Notes: generated from the letters alone by a model not told the origin. Numbered from the stretch's first letter, positions 16,265-25,855 are shown. The stretch is DNA of 64,000 nucleotides from an uncultured Bacteroidales bacterium (GCA_944326265.1 CALVDE010000017.1:1-64000); one strand, 5' to 3'. Numbers and translations are program-made.

Positions 16265-17896
16265 TCACCGTACTGTTGTAAAGTAATTCATGTATAAATG
16301 AGCGGGGACGAGGCATGATTCATCTGGTGACGGGCGTAATCTGGCCGAGGACCCTCCTGAACAGGCCGTACTTCGTGATGCTGCGGCGGCGAAAGTGCTG
16401 TAGTCGTCGAACAGCAGCGTGCCTGTCCATTCGCCGTCCCAGGTGTTGCCCTTGTCATCCAGGAACCGGAATGAGAGTGTGTACAGTCCGTCGCCGTGGT
16501 TGGTGATTTCCAGGTCTCCGCAGGTCGCGGGCGCGTATTGAGAGGCGAATCCGTAGTCATAGAATTCTCCCAGGAACATGGTGCCTACAAGATTGCCGTC
16601 ATCATACAGGCCGGCATAGTACTGGCCCGGCTCAGGCAGGACTCCTTCAGGAGCGGCCGTGTAGGTACCGGAAGGGATGCCGGCCTCGAAATCCAGGCTG
16701 TTTCCCACGAGGTCCACCTGAAGCCCGTCTCCTGGAACGCCTTCTTCCGGTGCGATCATCAGATACCAGGCTCCTCCGCCGGTGCCGTAGTCGTCCCCGA
16801 AATATGATGCATAGCTGCATACCGCATTGTCGAGGTCGAGGGTATAGTCGCCTTCCAGAGTGGAGAATCCGTCGCCCGAAGGTATGCCGGATACAGTCAT
16901 CTCTCCGGAATATGTGCAGGCGATGCTGCGTCCTTCAGCCGTGGTGAAATCACATTCAATGCTGTACTGCCCTCCGCTTCCGCTTATTATCATGCTTCCG
17001 GTGTGGACGGGGCCGTAGTGTGCGGTACCAGTGCCGTCAGTCTGGAAGGCGTATGTCCCGAGCGGGAGCAGCTCTCCGGAGATGTCGAGAATCTCACCGG
17101 GCGACAGGGTCATGGCATCGCTCGGAATGACTGTGACTTCGTAAGTTCCGGCTGCCAGTGAGCCGTTTTCGTCAAAGGGCATGTATGCCTTTGCCGTAAG
17201 TGTCGTCCCGGCATCTGTAAACCGGATGGACACGCACATGATGCCGTCATCTTCTGAAATGTACTGCGCAAAGGCATCTGTGGGGGTGATGTTGAGGTCG
17301 TCTCCTATCGGAGTGTAGGGGAGAGGGTCGCTGTGCCATGCCGCCGGGCCTCTGTATGTGACGTGGTGGGTCTTGCCGTCCTGGTCTACGAGCCTGGCAT
17401 CGAATACGTAACCGTCTCCTTCAATGCTGATGTCCAGGGTGCCTTCGGAGAATACGGCATCCATTGTACGTGCGGTGCCGTCTTCGTTGATCGTTATGCC
17501 CAGGGAGTAGTCCGGTGTGAACGTGAACTCATCGATGGCCCCGGGTTCTCCCAGGGTGTAGCTCCCTGCCGGAAGCATTGGATTGTCCGGGTCCTGCGGA
17601 GCCGGCGAGAACAGGTCGAACAGATAGTATGTCCCTCCGGACTGCGTGTAGCCGTTGGCGTCGAACGGCATGTCGGAAAGCCATGTGTAGAAATTGTGTC
17701 CTCCGCCTATGGCGGCGCTGTAGTAGTCACCGCTCTGGAGTGTAGCCTCGAATTCGTAGTCGTAATCGCAGTCAGTGGTGTCTGTCGTGGAATTACCGTC
17801 ATCCTCCGGCAGTTCTTTGACGCATCCGGTCGGAACGGAAAGGGCGGCTATGGCCGTGATGAAGGCCGCAGCCATGAATGTCTGGTGCCGTTTCAT
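16265..17896 (-). CDS. Large modular lipoprotein, unknown function
   Basis: A 543-residue exported protein. The signal peptide ends in VPTGC (Cys about 25), so it is a likely outer-membrane lipoprotein. The body is rich in Gly, Asp and Tyr and is built from repeated beta-type modules marked by 'PAGSYTLG', 'AAGTYEV', 'PLGTYAF' and 'PSGTYTA', each preceded by acidic, hydrophobic-alternating strands. 'GHNFYTWLSDMPFDANGYTQSGGTYYLFDLFS' is a striking segment. I know similar unnamed proteins in Bacteroidales but no function. The start is at a clear ATG with a Lys/Arg amino end. It stands alone between kbl and the divergent TetR operon. Confidence 0.65.
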   Translation of the reverse strand: MKRHQTFMAAAFITAIAALSVPTGCVKELPEDDGNSTTDTTDCDYDYEFEATLQSGDYYSAAIGGGHNFYTWLSDMPFDANGYTQSGGTYYLFDLFSPAPQDPDNPMLPAGSYTLGEPGAIDEFTFTPDYSLGITINEDGTARTMDAVFSEGTLDISIEGDGYVFDARLVDQDGKTHHVTYRGPAAWHSDPLPYTPIGDDLNITPTDAFAQYISEDDGIMCVSIRFTDAGTTLTAKAYMPFDENGSLAAGTYEVTVIPSDAMTLSPGEILDISGELLPLGTYAFQTDGTGTAHYGPVHTGSMIISGSGGQYSIECDFTTAEGRSIACTYSGEMTVSGIPSGDGFSTLEGDYTLDLDNAVCSYASYFGDDYGTGGGAWYLMIAPEEGVPGDGLQVDLVGNSLDFEAGIPSGTYTAAPEGVLPEPGQYYAGLYDDGNLVGTMFLGEFYDYGFASQYAPATCGDLEITNHGDGLYTLSFRFLDDKGNTWDGEWTGTLLFDDYSTFAAAASRSTACSGGSSARLRPSPDESCLVPAHLYMNYFTTVR

Positions 17897-18023
17897 AATC
17901 AGTCAGGGTGTTGTGTGAGGTTGAATATTGTTGTTGTCGGGGGTGAAGTTAAGACTTTTTCTCCGGACAGAATGGGGAAAATATAAAAAAATAAGAAAAA
18001 TTTAAAAACTGTAGAAGTTTTTT

Positions 18024-18031
18024 TAGTTTTG
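18024..18031 (+). promoter_or_regulatory. -7 element of the TetR/RND operon
   Basis: TAGTTTTG, a TAnnTTTG match. Transcription would start near 18036-18038, only about 5 bases before the ATG at 18042, so the message would be nearly leaderless. The TetR protein may bind here, but I see no convincing palindrome. Confidence 0.45.
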
Positions 18032-18041
18032 CGGCTTGATT

Positions 18042-18665
18042 ATGACAAACAGGGAACAAATATTGAGAAGGACCGGAGACCTCTTTCTGGAGCGTGGCTG
18101 CAAGTCGCTGACTATGGATGAGGTGGCTTCGGCCAACGGTATGTCCAAACGCACGCTGTACGAGATGTTCCACGACAAGGCCGGGCTGTTGAGGGAATGT
18201 ATCCTTCTTATGCACAGGGGTAACATGGTCCGGATGGAAGAGGAACTCGCAGGGGCGGACAATGTTCTCGAGTGGTTCATGCGCTCGCTGGAGAACAAGG
18301 ACGAGAAGCGCATGAGTTTCTACTATGACTTCTTTACTGAGGTCAAGCGGTATTATCCGGAGGTGTTCATGAATGTGGTGCAGGATGTGAACAGATGGCA
18401 CTGCGAGCTGCTGGAGAGAGTAATCAGGCAGGGACAGAAGGAGGGTCTTTTCATAACTGGTATCCTGGACGCGCATCAGTTGTCCCTGCAGCTCTTTGAG
18501 CTTTCTGTGGCGGTTACGGATAGGGCGGTGCGCAATTATCTTGAAATCAAGCATGACCGTGGCTCGGACTGCCTGATGCTTTTCCTGATAAGGGGCATCG
18601 CGACGGAGAAGGGCCGTGAGTATATAGACGAATATCTGAAAAATAATAAATCACTGTTACGATAA
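18042..18665 (+). CDS. TetR/AcrR family transcriptional regulator
   Basis: A 207-residue one-component repressor. The N-terminal helix-turn-helix is typical: 'ILRRTGDLFLERGCKSLTMDEVASANGMSKRTLYEMFHDKAGLL' (about 6-50). The C-terminal helical ligand domain fills the rest. It is the first gene of the TolC-MFP-RND operon, with its stop overlapping the tolC start, so it most likely controls the pump in response to a toxic or lipid-like ligand. I chose the ATG at 18042 over the upstream TTG because the -7 box lies just before it. Confidence 0.9.
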   Translation: MTNREQILRRTGDLFLERGCKSLTMDEVASANGMSKRTLYEMFHDKAGLLRECILLMHRGNMVRMEEELAGADNVLEWFMRSLENKDEKRMSFYYDFFTEVKRYYPEVFMNVVQDVNRWHCELLERVIRQGQKEGLFITGILDAHQLSLQLFELSVAVTDRAVRNYLEIKHDRGSDCLMLFLIRGIATEKGREYIDEYLKNNKSLLR

Positions 18666-20005
18666 TGAGAAAGTTGTCAAGAGCAATGGCGGCGGCTCTG
18701 TGCTGCGTCTTCGTTTCCTGGAGCGCGACGGCGCAGGAAGAAGGGGACTCCGCCGTGTTGCATTTCACACTGGAGGAGGCGATGAGTTATGCGCTGGAGC
18801 ATAACTGGGACCTCCAGAACTCTTCGCTGGCCGTGCGTCAGGCGGAGGCTGACCGCTGGGGCGCGATAGCGACCATGCTGCCTCAGGTCAACGGTACTCT
18901 GGACTATTCCAACTACATGGGGTATGAGATGGATCTCGGTGAGTTCATGGCCATTGCCATGCCGCCTTACGGTTCAATAGGTGTCAATGCCTCAATGTCT
19001 GTGAGCGGAGCCCAGATCATAAGTACGCTTATAGGCAAGCTGTCCATAGAGATGGCGGATGTCTCGCACCGTCAGTCGCAGCAGGAGGTGGCCGAGCAGG
19101 TGCGTCTTCTGTATTTTTCCGCACTTGTGAGTGAGCAGACTGTGGAACTGCTCCGGCGCAACCTCGGTACCGTGCGCAAGCTGCACGAGCTGTCCCAGAA
19201 GTCGGTGGACGCGGGAGTGGCCGAGCAGGTGGACGCGGACCAGATACTGGTGCAGGTGGCGACCCTCGAAAGCTCCATCAACGAGGCCGAGCGCGGACTG
19301 GAGATGATCTACAACTCCATGCGCCTGCAGATGAACGTCGGTTTCGACAAGGAGATAGTCCTGACCCAGACCCTGGACGACCTGATGGATGTGGAGCATT
19401 CGCTGGATCTGCTCTACGATGACTTTATCCTGGAGAACAATTTCTCCTATCAGCTGGCCCTGCAGAGCACCGAGCTGTACAGAAAGCAGAAAAACCTTGC
19501 CGGATGGGCCTACGGACCTACCCTGAGCGCATTCTACCAGTACACGGGCAGGAAGTATTTCTCCGACGAGATGACCATGAACATGACTCCCCCGAATATG
19601 ATTGGCCTGACTCTGTCCATCCCCATATTCTCCTCGGGCCGCAACTATACTTCTTTCCAGAAGGCCAAACTGGATTATCAGAAGCAGCTCAACACCTTGG
19701 AGAACACCAAGATGGCCCTGAACATCCAGCACCGGCAGCTCAAGTACAACCTCTCCTCCGCATACGAGCGTTATCAGACACAGGTGAAGAACGTGGAGGT
19801 CTCCCAGGCCGTATTTGACAACATCGGCAAGAAATACGAGTTCGGTCACGCTTCCAGCCTGGACGTGACCAATGCCGCCACAACCCTCATCACGGCCCAG
19901 AGCACCTACGTGCAGGCCGCCCTGGACTACGTGACGGCCCAGATCGAGCTGGAGAAGCTCCTCAACAAGAATACTTACGGACAATCAACACAGGAACAGA
20001 AATAA
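18665..20005 (+). CDS. TolC-family outer-membrane channel
   Basis: A 446-residue outer-membrane factor that forms the exit duct of the RND pump. It has an N-terminal Sec signal (cleavage near SATAQ), then the two-fold OEP repeat with long coiled coils, visible in 'FTLEEAMSYALEHNWDLQNSSLAVRQAEADRWGAIATMLPQVNGTLDY' and 'YGPTLSAFYQYTGRKYF...LTLSIPIFSSGRNYTSFQKAKLDYQ'. The start codon overlaps the tetR stop and only three bases separate its stop from the adaptor gene, so the operon is tight. Confidence 0.92.
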   Translation: MRKLSRAMAAALCCVFVSWSATAQEEGDSAVLHFTLEEAMSYALEHNWDLQNSSLAVRQAEADRWGAIATMLPQVNGTLDYSNYMGYEMDLGEFMAIAMPPYGSIGVNASMSVSGAQIISTLIGKLSIEMADVSHRQSQQEVAEQVRLLYFSALVSEQTVELLRRNLGTVRKLHELSQKSVDAGVAEQVDADQILVQVATLESSINEAERGLEMIYNSMRLQMNVGFDKEIVLTQTLDDLMDVEHSLDLLYDDFILENNFSYQLALQSTELYRKQKNLAGWAYGPTLSAFYQYTGRKYFSDEMTMNMTPPNMIGLTLSIPIFSSGRNYTSFQKAKLDYQKQLNTLENTKMALNIQHRQLKYNLSSAYERYQTQVKNVEVSQAVFDNIGKKYEFGHASSLDVTNAATTLITAQSTYVQAALDYVTAQIELEKLLNKNTYGQSTQEQK

Positions 20006-20008
20006 ATT

Positions 20009-21022
20009 ATGGATATGAAAATAAAGGCAATCGCAATTATCACGGCCGCCGCGCTGCTGAGCGGCTGCGGAGCCAACACGGAGGAAGTCTCCCAGGACAG
20101 GGTGGAGCAGGTGCGGACCACTCCGCTGGCCTATCAGGAGGTGTCGCGGCAGATTGAGCTTTCGACGACCCTTCAGGGTTACGAGGAGATGAACATCTCG
20201 CCCTCGCTTACGGGTATTATCGAGAAAATATACGTGGAGGTGGGCGACAGGGTCCGTAAGGGCGACACTCTGGTGCGGATGGATCAGAACCAGCTCAATA
20301 CCACCCGTCTGGCATACGCCAATCTTCAGATAGAGATGAACCGCGTCCGGATGCTGCTGGAGAGCGAGGCCATCTCGCAGCAGACCTACGACCAGACCAA
20401 GCTGAGCTTTGACCAGACCGCTGAGTCGTTGAGATTTCTGGAGGAGAACACATTTGTGCTGGCTCAGTACGACGGAGTCATCTCGTCCAAGAGCTACGAG
20501 GACGGGGAGCTGTACGCCGGAGCGCAGCCCATTCTCCGTCTGACCCAGATCAATGAGCTGAAAGCATACGTCAATGTGCCTGAGACCTATTTCCCTCTGG
20601 TCAAAAAGGGCATGAAGGTCAATGTCTACTCCGACATCTATCCCGACAAGGTCTTCCCGGCTGTGATAGAGATAGTATATCCGACCATTGATCCGGCCTC
20701 GCATACGTTTACCCTCAAGCTGAGAATCCCCAACAGCAGCGAGCTGATACGTCCGGGCATGTATGTCAGCACCGTGCTCGACCTGGGCCGGACCGAGGCC
20801 CTGGTGGTGCCTTATCAGGCGGTGCTCAGGCTCATCGGCTCCAACAACCGCTACGTATTCGTGGACGAGGGCGGTGTGGCCAAGCGCGTCTTCGTGGAGA
20901 TAGGCGAGCGTCACGACCAGACCATCGAGATATCCAGCGACAGCCTTAAGGTGGGCGATCCCGTAGTGACCACCGGGCAGGCCAAGCTGGTGGACGGAGT
21001 CAGACTGAATGTGGTAAAGTAA
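20009..21022 (+). CDS. RND efflux periplasmic adaptor lipoprotein
   Basis: A 337-residue membrane-fusion protein joining the RND pump to TolC. The signal is lipoprotein-like (ALLSGCGAN, Cys near 21). The lipoyl/barrel-sandwich halves are 'SPSLTGIIEKIYVEVGDRVRKGDTLVRMD' and 'EENTFVLAQYDGVISSKSYEDGELYAGAQPILRLTQ', separated by a short helical hairpin, followed by the beta-barrel and membrane-proximal domains. The hairpin is shorter than in AcrA. A second ATG lies 6 bases downstream (MKIKAIA); either gives a good signal. Confidence 0.92.
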   Translation: MDMKIKAIAIITAAALLSGCGANTEEVSQDRVEQVRTTPLAYQEVSRQIELSTTLQGYEEMNISPSLTGIIEKIYVEVGDRVRKGDTLVRMDQNQLNTTRLAYANLQIEMNRVRMLLESEAISQQTYDQTKLSFDQTAESLRFLEENTFVLAQYDGVISSKSYEDGELYAGAQPILRLTQINELKAYVNVPETYFPLVKKGMKVNVYSDIYPDKVFPAVIEIVYPTIDPASHTFTLKLRIPNSSELIRPGMYVSTVLDLGRTEALVVPYQAVLRLIGSNNRYVFVDEGGVAKRVFVEIGERHDQTIEISSDSLKVGDPVVTTGQAKLVDGVRLNVVK

Positions 21023-21034
21023 AGACAGTCCGCG

Positions 21035-24000
21035 ATGAGTATCTACAAATCAGCGATCAACCGTCCGGTGACGACCCTCCTGGTGTTCGTCGCCGTGATA
21101 GTGATAGGCGTGTTCTCCTTCCTGAGGCTGCCTATCGACCAGTTCCCGGAGATGGACCCGCCGTATATCTCCGTGCTTACAGTCTATCCTGGTGCCAGTG
21201 CCTCAGAGATAGAGACCAACGTGACCAAGATTATAGAGAACAACCTCAACTCCGTCGACTACCTCAAGGAGATTACGTCCACTACCAAGGACAATATCTC
21301 CGTGGTGCTGCTCGAGCTGGAGTGGGGTACGGACCTGGACGAGATAATCAACGATGTCCGGTCCTATATAGACATGGTGAAGGACGAGCTGCCCGACGGC
21401 TGTACCAATCCTTTCATCTTCAAGTTCAGTACCAGTTCCATGCCTATCCTCCAGTATTCGATTACTGCGGACGAGAGCTATCCCGGTCTGGACAAGCTGC
21501 TCAACGATGAGATTATACCTCAGCTGAGCATGGTGAACGGTATCGGAAACCTTACCCTTTCCGGCTCTCCGGAGCGTTATGTGTACGTGGATATCGACCA
21601 GCAGAAGCTGGATGCCTACGGTCTTCCTCTGGAGACTGTCGGCAGTGCGATAGCCGCAAACAATCTGAACCTCTCCTCCGGTACCGTCAAGATGAACAAG
21701 GAACAGTATCAGCTGGAGGTGCGCAGCGAGTACGTTGAGAGCTCCGAGATCAACGACATCGTGGTGACGGTGACTCCCGAGGGCCGGCAGGTCTTCGTGC
21801 GGGACCTGGCCGTCGTGCGCGATACGATAAAGGACCTGAGTCTCGACGAGAAGACCAACGGCCGCGAGAGCGTCCGCCTGATGGTGACCAAGCAGACCGG
21901 AGCCAATACCGTGCAGATATGCGAGGATCTGGAGGAAGAGATGGCCCGTATCGAGCGGACTCTGCCCAACGATATCAAGATAGAGGTAATCTACGACTCG
22001 TCGGAGGATATCGTCAACTCCATCAACTCGCTGGAGGAGTCCATCCTGTACGCGCTGCTCTTCGTGGTGCTCGTGGTGCTATTCTTCCTGGGGGAATGGC
22101 GTTCGACCCTGATTATTTCCCTGACGATTCCTATCTCACTTATAGTCGCCTTCATCTACCTGATGCTGGCGGACAGCTCGCTGAACATCATATCGCTCAG
22201 TTCCCTGACCGTGGCCATCGGTATGGTGGTGGACGATGCCATAGTGGTGCTGGAGAACATCACCAAGCATATTGAGAGGGGCTCGTCACCGAGGGAAGCG
22301 TCCATCTATGCGACCAACGAGGTGTGGGTGTCTGTCATCGCCACGACCCTGGTGATAGTGGTGGTGTTTGTGCCTCTGACCATGCTCACCGGCATGGCCG
22401 GCATCATGTTCAAGGAGCTCGGCTGGCTGGTGACCATCATGGTATGTACCTCTACCGTAGTGGCCATCTCCCTGACCCCCATGCTCTGCTCCAAACTGCT
22501 CAAGGCCCGTCCCGTGCGTGTCAACGAGCGCGGAGTGATCGAGAACATTCCGCCCAGGCGCAACTGGTATCAGCGGTATGTCATTCCCCTGCTGGACCGT
22601 CTGGACAAGGCATACGCCCGTCTGCTGCGCTTCTGCCTGCGGCACAAGGCCTGGACTCTGGTTGCGATATCGCTGTTCTTCGTAGCGTCCATCATGCCGT
22701 TCCTCATGGGCAAGGTCGGTACGGACTTCATCCAGGAGACCGATAACGGCCGTCTGACCGTGGACATAGAATTAGCTACAGGATACCGTATCGAGGAGAC
22801 CGCCAAGATGGCCCGCTACATCGAGAGCCGTTTCTACGAGCTGGTACCTGAGATAGAGCTGATATCGACATCCGCCGGTACTACGGACGACGACGGTGTC
22901 TCGGCCATGTTCTCCACCACCATGAACAACACCATGTCCATGACCGTGGTCTGCAACAAGAAGAACGAGCGTGACCGCTCCATCTTCGAGATAGCCGAGG
23001 TGCTGCGTCAGGAACTGGCTTCCTATCCGGAGATTATCGACTACCAGTGCGGTGTCTCCAGTTTCATGGGTGGAGCCTCGTCCACTGTCGATGTGGAGAT
23101 CTACGGCTACAGCTTCGATGAGACCAACGTCTTCGCCCAGGAGGTGAGGGCTGCCATAAGGGACAATGTCTACGGTGCCCGTGACATCGACATCAGCCGC
23201 GAGAAGGACCGTCCTGAGATTAAAATCAACCTCGACAAGGAGAAGCTGGCCTACCACGGTCTTAACTCCTCGACTGTCTCAACTTACGTGCGCAACCGCG
23301 TGAACGGCATGGCATCGGGCTATCTCAAGGAGGACGGCGACGAGTACGACATAGTGGTGCGCCTGCAGGAGGAGGACCGCAACTCTATCTCTGACATCGA
23401 GAACATGACTATTCCTACCGCGACCGGCGCCATGATCAAGATAAAGGAACTCGGCAGGATAGAGGAGTATTTCGCACCGCCTACCATCGAGCGCAAGAGC
23501 CGTCAGAGGGTAGTGACCGTATCGGTAACTCCATACGGGACATCCCTCGGAGAGCTGGCCGCCGGTATCCAGCAGACCATCGATCAGATGGGTGTGCCGA
23601 GCGGTATCACTGTCCGTCTGGCCGGTAATTACGAGGACCAGCAGGATACCTTCCAGGATCTGCTGCTGCTGTTGGCCTTGATTGTCATGTTGATATACAT
23701 CGTGCTGGCATCCCAGTTCGAGTCCTTCGTCAAGCCGGTGATGATCATGACAGCCGTGCCTTTCGCCCTCTCGGGAGTAGTGCTGGCTCTGTGGATTACC
23801 GGTACTACCCTCGACATGATCGGCTCGCTCGGATTCATCATGCTGGTGGGTATCGCCACCAAGAACGCCATCGTGCTGGTGGACTACACCAACCTGATGC
23901 GCGACCGTGGCTACGAGCTCAACGAGGCCATCGCCCTGTCCGGAGCCTCCCGTCTGCGCCCCGTGCTGATGACGGCCATCACTACCTTCCTCGGTATGCT

Positions 24001-24250
24001 GCCTATGGCCATGAGCAACGGCGAGGGTGCCGAAATGTGGAAGCCCATGGGTATCGTGGTTATCGGCGGTCTGCTGGTGTCCACGGTCGTGACCCTCGTG
24101 GTGGTGCCTGTCTTCTACGCCCTTCTCTCGCGTCACGGTGAGAGGAATAAGGACAAGAAAACCCGTGCCCAGTTCATATTCATGCAGCTCTCGCCCAATC
24201 CCGAAGGAGATGATCCCGAGGTGCGCCGGAGCAGGGAACTTAATCAGTAA
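21035..24250 (+). CDS. RND multidrug-type efflux permease (HAE1-like)
   Basis: A 1071-residue inner-membrane proton antiporter, probably trimeric. The first membrane helix (about 12-30) is followed by 'RLPIDQFPEMDPPYISVLTVYPGASASEIETNVTKIIE', the classical N-terminal RND block. The two-fold layout is clear, with helices at about 335-480 and 860-1040. 'SLTVAIGMVVDDAIVVLENI' carries the paired Asp of transmembrane helix 4 that relays protons. 'GIATKNAIVLVDYTNLMRDRG' is the C-terminal counterpart. Substrate is unknown; hydrophobic drugs, bile acids or lipids are typical of this class. Confidence 0.94.
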   Translation: MSIYKSAINRPVTTLLVFVAVIVIGVFSFLRLPIDQFPEMDPPYISVLTVYPGASASEIETNVTKIIENNLNSVDYLKEITSTTKDNISVVLLELEWGTDLDEIINDVRSYIDMVKDELPDGCTNPFIFKFSTSSMPILQYSITADESYPGLDKLLNDEIIPQLSMVNGIGNLTLSGSPERYVYVDIDQQKLDAYGLPLETVGSAIAANNLNLSSGTVKMNKEQYQLEVRSEYVESSEINDIVVTVTPEGRQVFVRDLAVVRDTIKDLSLDEKTNGRESVRLMVTKQTGANTVQICEDLEEEMARIERTLPNDIKIEVIYDSSEDIVNSINSLEESILYALLFVVLVVLFFLGEWRSTLIISLTIPISLIVAFIYLMLADSSLNIISLSSLTVAIGMVVDDAIVVLENITKHIERGSSPREASIYATNEVWVSVIATTLVIVVVFVPLTMLTGMAGIMFKELGWLVTIMVCTSTVVAISLTPMLCSKLLKARPVRVNERGVIENIPPRRNWYQRYVIPLLDRLDKAYARLLRFCLRHKAWTLVAISLFFVASIMPFLMGKVGTDFIQETDNGRLTVDIELATGYRIEETAKMARYIESRFYELVPEIELISTSAGTTDDDGVSAMFSTTMNNTMSMTVVCNKKNERDRSIFEIAEVLRQELASYPEIIDYQCGVSSFMGGASSTVDVEIYGYSFDETNVFAQEVRAAIRDNVYGARDIDISREKDRPEIKINLDKEKLAYHGLNSSTVSTYVRNRVNGMASGYLKEDGDEYDIVVRLQEEDRNSISDIENMTIPTATGAMIKIKELGRIEEYFAPPTIERKSRQRVVTVSVTPYGTSLGELAAGIQQTIDQMGVPSGITVRLAGNYEDQQDTFQDLLLLLALIVMLIYIVLASQFESFVKPVMIMTAVPFALSGVVLALWITGTTLDMIGSLGFIMLVGIATKNAIVLVDYTNLMRDRGYELNEAIALSGASRLRPVLMTAITTFLGMLPMAMSNGEGAEMWKPMGIVVIGGLLVSTVVTLVVVPVFYALLSRHGERNKDKKTRAQFIFMQLSPNPEGDDPEVRRSRELNQ

Positions 24251-24267
24251 AGAAGGAGGAACGAAGT

Positions 24268-24561
24268 ATGAAATGTGTTTTTATCGTATATAACCAGGCC
24301 AATACAGAGAGGGTGGAGTACATGCTCGACGAGCTGGGCATCCGTGGCTTTACCTTCTTCGAGCAGGTGCAGGGACGCGGCAGCCGGGACGGAGAGCCCC
24401 GCCGGGGCACCCACACCTGGCCGGAGATGAACTCAGCCATGATGACCGTGGTGGAGGATGACCGCGTCGAGGAGCTGCTTCAGACCGTCCGCAAGCTCGA
24501 CAACCGCAACCGCGAGGTGGGCGTGCGGGCCTTCGTCTGGAATATCGAGCAGACTGTCTGA
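24268..24561 (+). CDS. PII-like protein, PG0541 family
   Basis: A 97-residue small ferredoxin-fold protein of the type found directly after RND permeases in Bacteroidetes (PG0541 family). It starts MKCVFIVYNQANTERVEYML and has the PII-like 'GFTFFEQVQGRGSRDGEPRRGTHTWPEMNSAMMTVVED' T-loop region. It follows the pump after 17 bases with a purine-rich site (AAGAAGGAGGAACGAAGT) before the ATG. PII proteins sense nucleotides or metabolites and gate transporters by contact; by position this one probably controls the RND pump, which is inference. Confidence 0.85.
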   Translation: MKCVFIVYNQANTERVEYMLDELGIRGFTFFEQVQGRGSRDGEPRRGTHTWPEMNSAMMTVVEDDRVEELLQTVRKLDNRNREVGVRAFVWNIEQTV

Positions 24562-24564
24562 TTT

Positions 24565-24597
24565 TTTGAGTACAATTTTTGATTTTGTATATCTTTG
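24565..24597 (+). promoter_or_regulatory. Promoter of sdaA
   Basis: TTTG at 24565-24568, 21 bases, then TATCTTTG at 24590-24597. Start near 24603, leader about 23 bases. Confidence 0.7.
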
Positions 24598-24625
24598 CGT
24601 CTTCATTTGAGTACCATATACTGCG

Positions 24626-25837
24626 ATGGAGAGCATAAAGGAAATATTCAAGATAGGCAAGGGCCCGTCAAGCAGCCATACGATGGGTCCCAAGAAAGCG
24701 GCGGAGATGTTCAAGGGCCAGTGCCCCGGGGCATCTTCGTTCGTAGTTACCCTGTACGGAAGTCTGGCGGCCACCGGTAAGGGACACCTGACGGATGTCG
24801 CGCTGACCGAGGCCCTTTCTGACGGGGACGGTCCGAGGATACAGATAATATGGAAGCCCAAGGAATTCCTGCCCCAGCATCCCAACGGTATGAACTTCAA
24901 GGCATACGACAGCCACGGGGACCTGATGTGCGAGAAGACCTATTTCAGCATCGGCGGAGGAGACATAAGCGAGACGGGAAGAATCGAGCGGAAGGAGGAT
25001 GTGTATCCGTTCAGCAGGATGAAGGATATACTGGGCTGGTGCAATGACAACAATTCCTATTTCTGGGAGTATGTGGCGATGTACGAGAGTCCGGACATCT
25101 GGGACTATCTTGCAGAGCGCTGGGAGGTCATGAAAGAGGCTATCGCGAGGGGGCTGGATCACGAGGGAGTGCTTCCCGGAGGTCTGAACGTGCGCCGCAA
25201 GGCCTATTCGTATTACCAGCATGCCAAAAGCTATAACAATTCCATGCAGCGGCGCGGCCTTCTGTTCGCATACGCGCTTGCTGTCTCGGAGGAGAATGCC
25301 TCCGGAGGAACGATTGTCACTGCCCCCACATGCGGCTCGTGCGGAGTCCTGCCAGCCGTACTGTATCTTTTCCACACCTCTTACGGCGTGACTGAGAAGA
25401 AGATTGTCAACGCGATGGCTACGGCCGGCCTGATCGGAGCGCTCATAAAGGAGAATGCTTCCATATCAGGTGCCGAGGTGGGCTGTCAGGGAGAGGTCGG
25501 CACGGCCTGTGCCATGGCATGTGCTGCGGCGACCAGGATTCTCGGGGGTACGCCTCCGCAGATTGAGTGTGCTGCCTCCATGGGCATGGAGCACTGCCTG
25601 GGACTCACCTGCGACCCTGTGTGCGGCCTGGTGCAGATTCCTTGCATAGAGCGCAATGCCATAGCCGCTGCCAGGGCCATGGATGCCGCGCAGTACGCGC
25701 TGATGTCGGACGGAAGTCACATAGTTCCGTTCGATACAGTAATAGAGGCGATGAAGCAGACGGGCCATGATCTTCCCAGCCTGTACAAGGAGACATCGGA
25801 GGGAGGTCTGGCCAATTTGATTAAGAATAAGAGATAA
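24626..25837 (+). CDS. sdaA: L-serine ammonia-lyase, iron-sulfur type
   Basis: Converts L-serine to pyruvate and ammonia with an oxygen-labile [4Fe-4S] cluster. The beta domain begins with 'FKIGKGPSSSHTMGPKKAAEMF'. The alpha domain from about 180 holds 'APTCGSCGVLPAVL', 'GAEVGCQGEVGTACAMACAAATRILGGTPPQIECAASMGMEHCLGLTCDPVCGLVQIPCIERNA', which includes the cluster cysteines in GCQ, CDP and PC. Single-chain form, 403 residues. Own promoter; 18 bases separate it from the following membrane-barrel gene. Confidence 0.94.
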   Translation: MESIKEIFKIGKGPSSSHTMGPKKAAEMFKGQCPGASSFVVTLYGSLAATGKGHLTDVALTEALSDGDGPRIQIIWKPKEFLPQHPNGMNFKAYDSHGDLMCEKTYFSIGGGDISETGRIERKEDVYPFSRMKDILGWCNDNNSYFWEYVAMYESPDIWDYLAERWEVMKEAIARGLDHEGVLPGGLNVRRKAYSYYQHAKSYNNSMQRRGLLFAYALAVSEENASGGTIVTAPTCGSCGVLPAVLYLFHTSYGVTEKKIVNAMATAGLIGALIKENASISGAEVGCQGEVGTACAMACAAATRILGGTPPQIECAASMGMEHCLGLTCDPVCGLVQIPCIERNAIAAARAMDAAQYALMSDGSHIVPFDTVIEAMKQTGHDLPSLYKETSEGGLANLIKNKR

Positions 25838-25855
25838 ATTTAGTATCTTCGCAGA

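Noticed and set aside
9436-17896. Polysaccharide utilisation locus
   Set aside because: Several surface lipoproteins are present, but no SusC/SusD pair, glycoside hydrolase or hybrid sensor is nearby.
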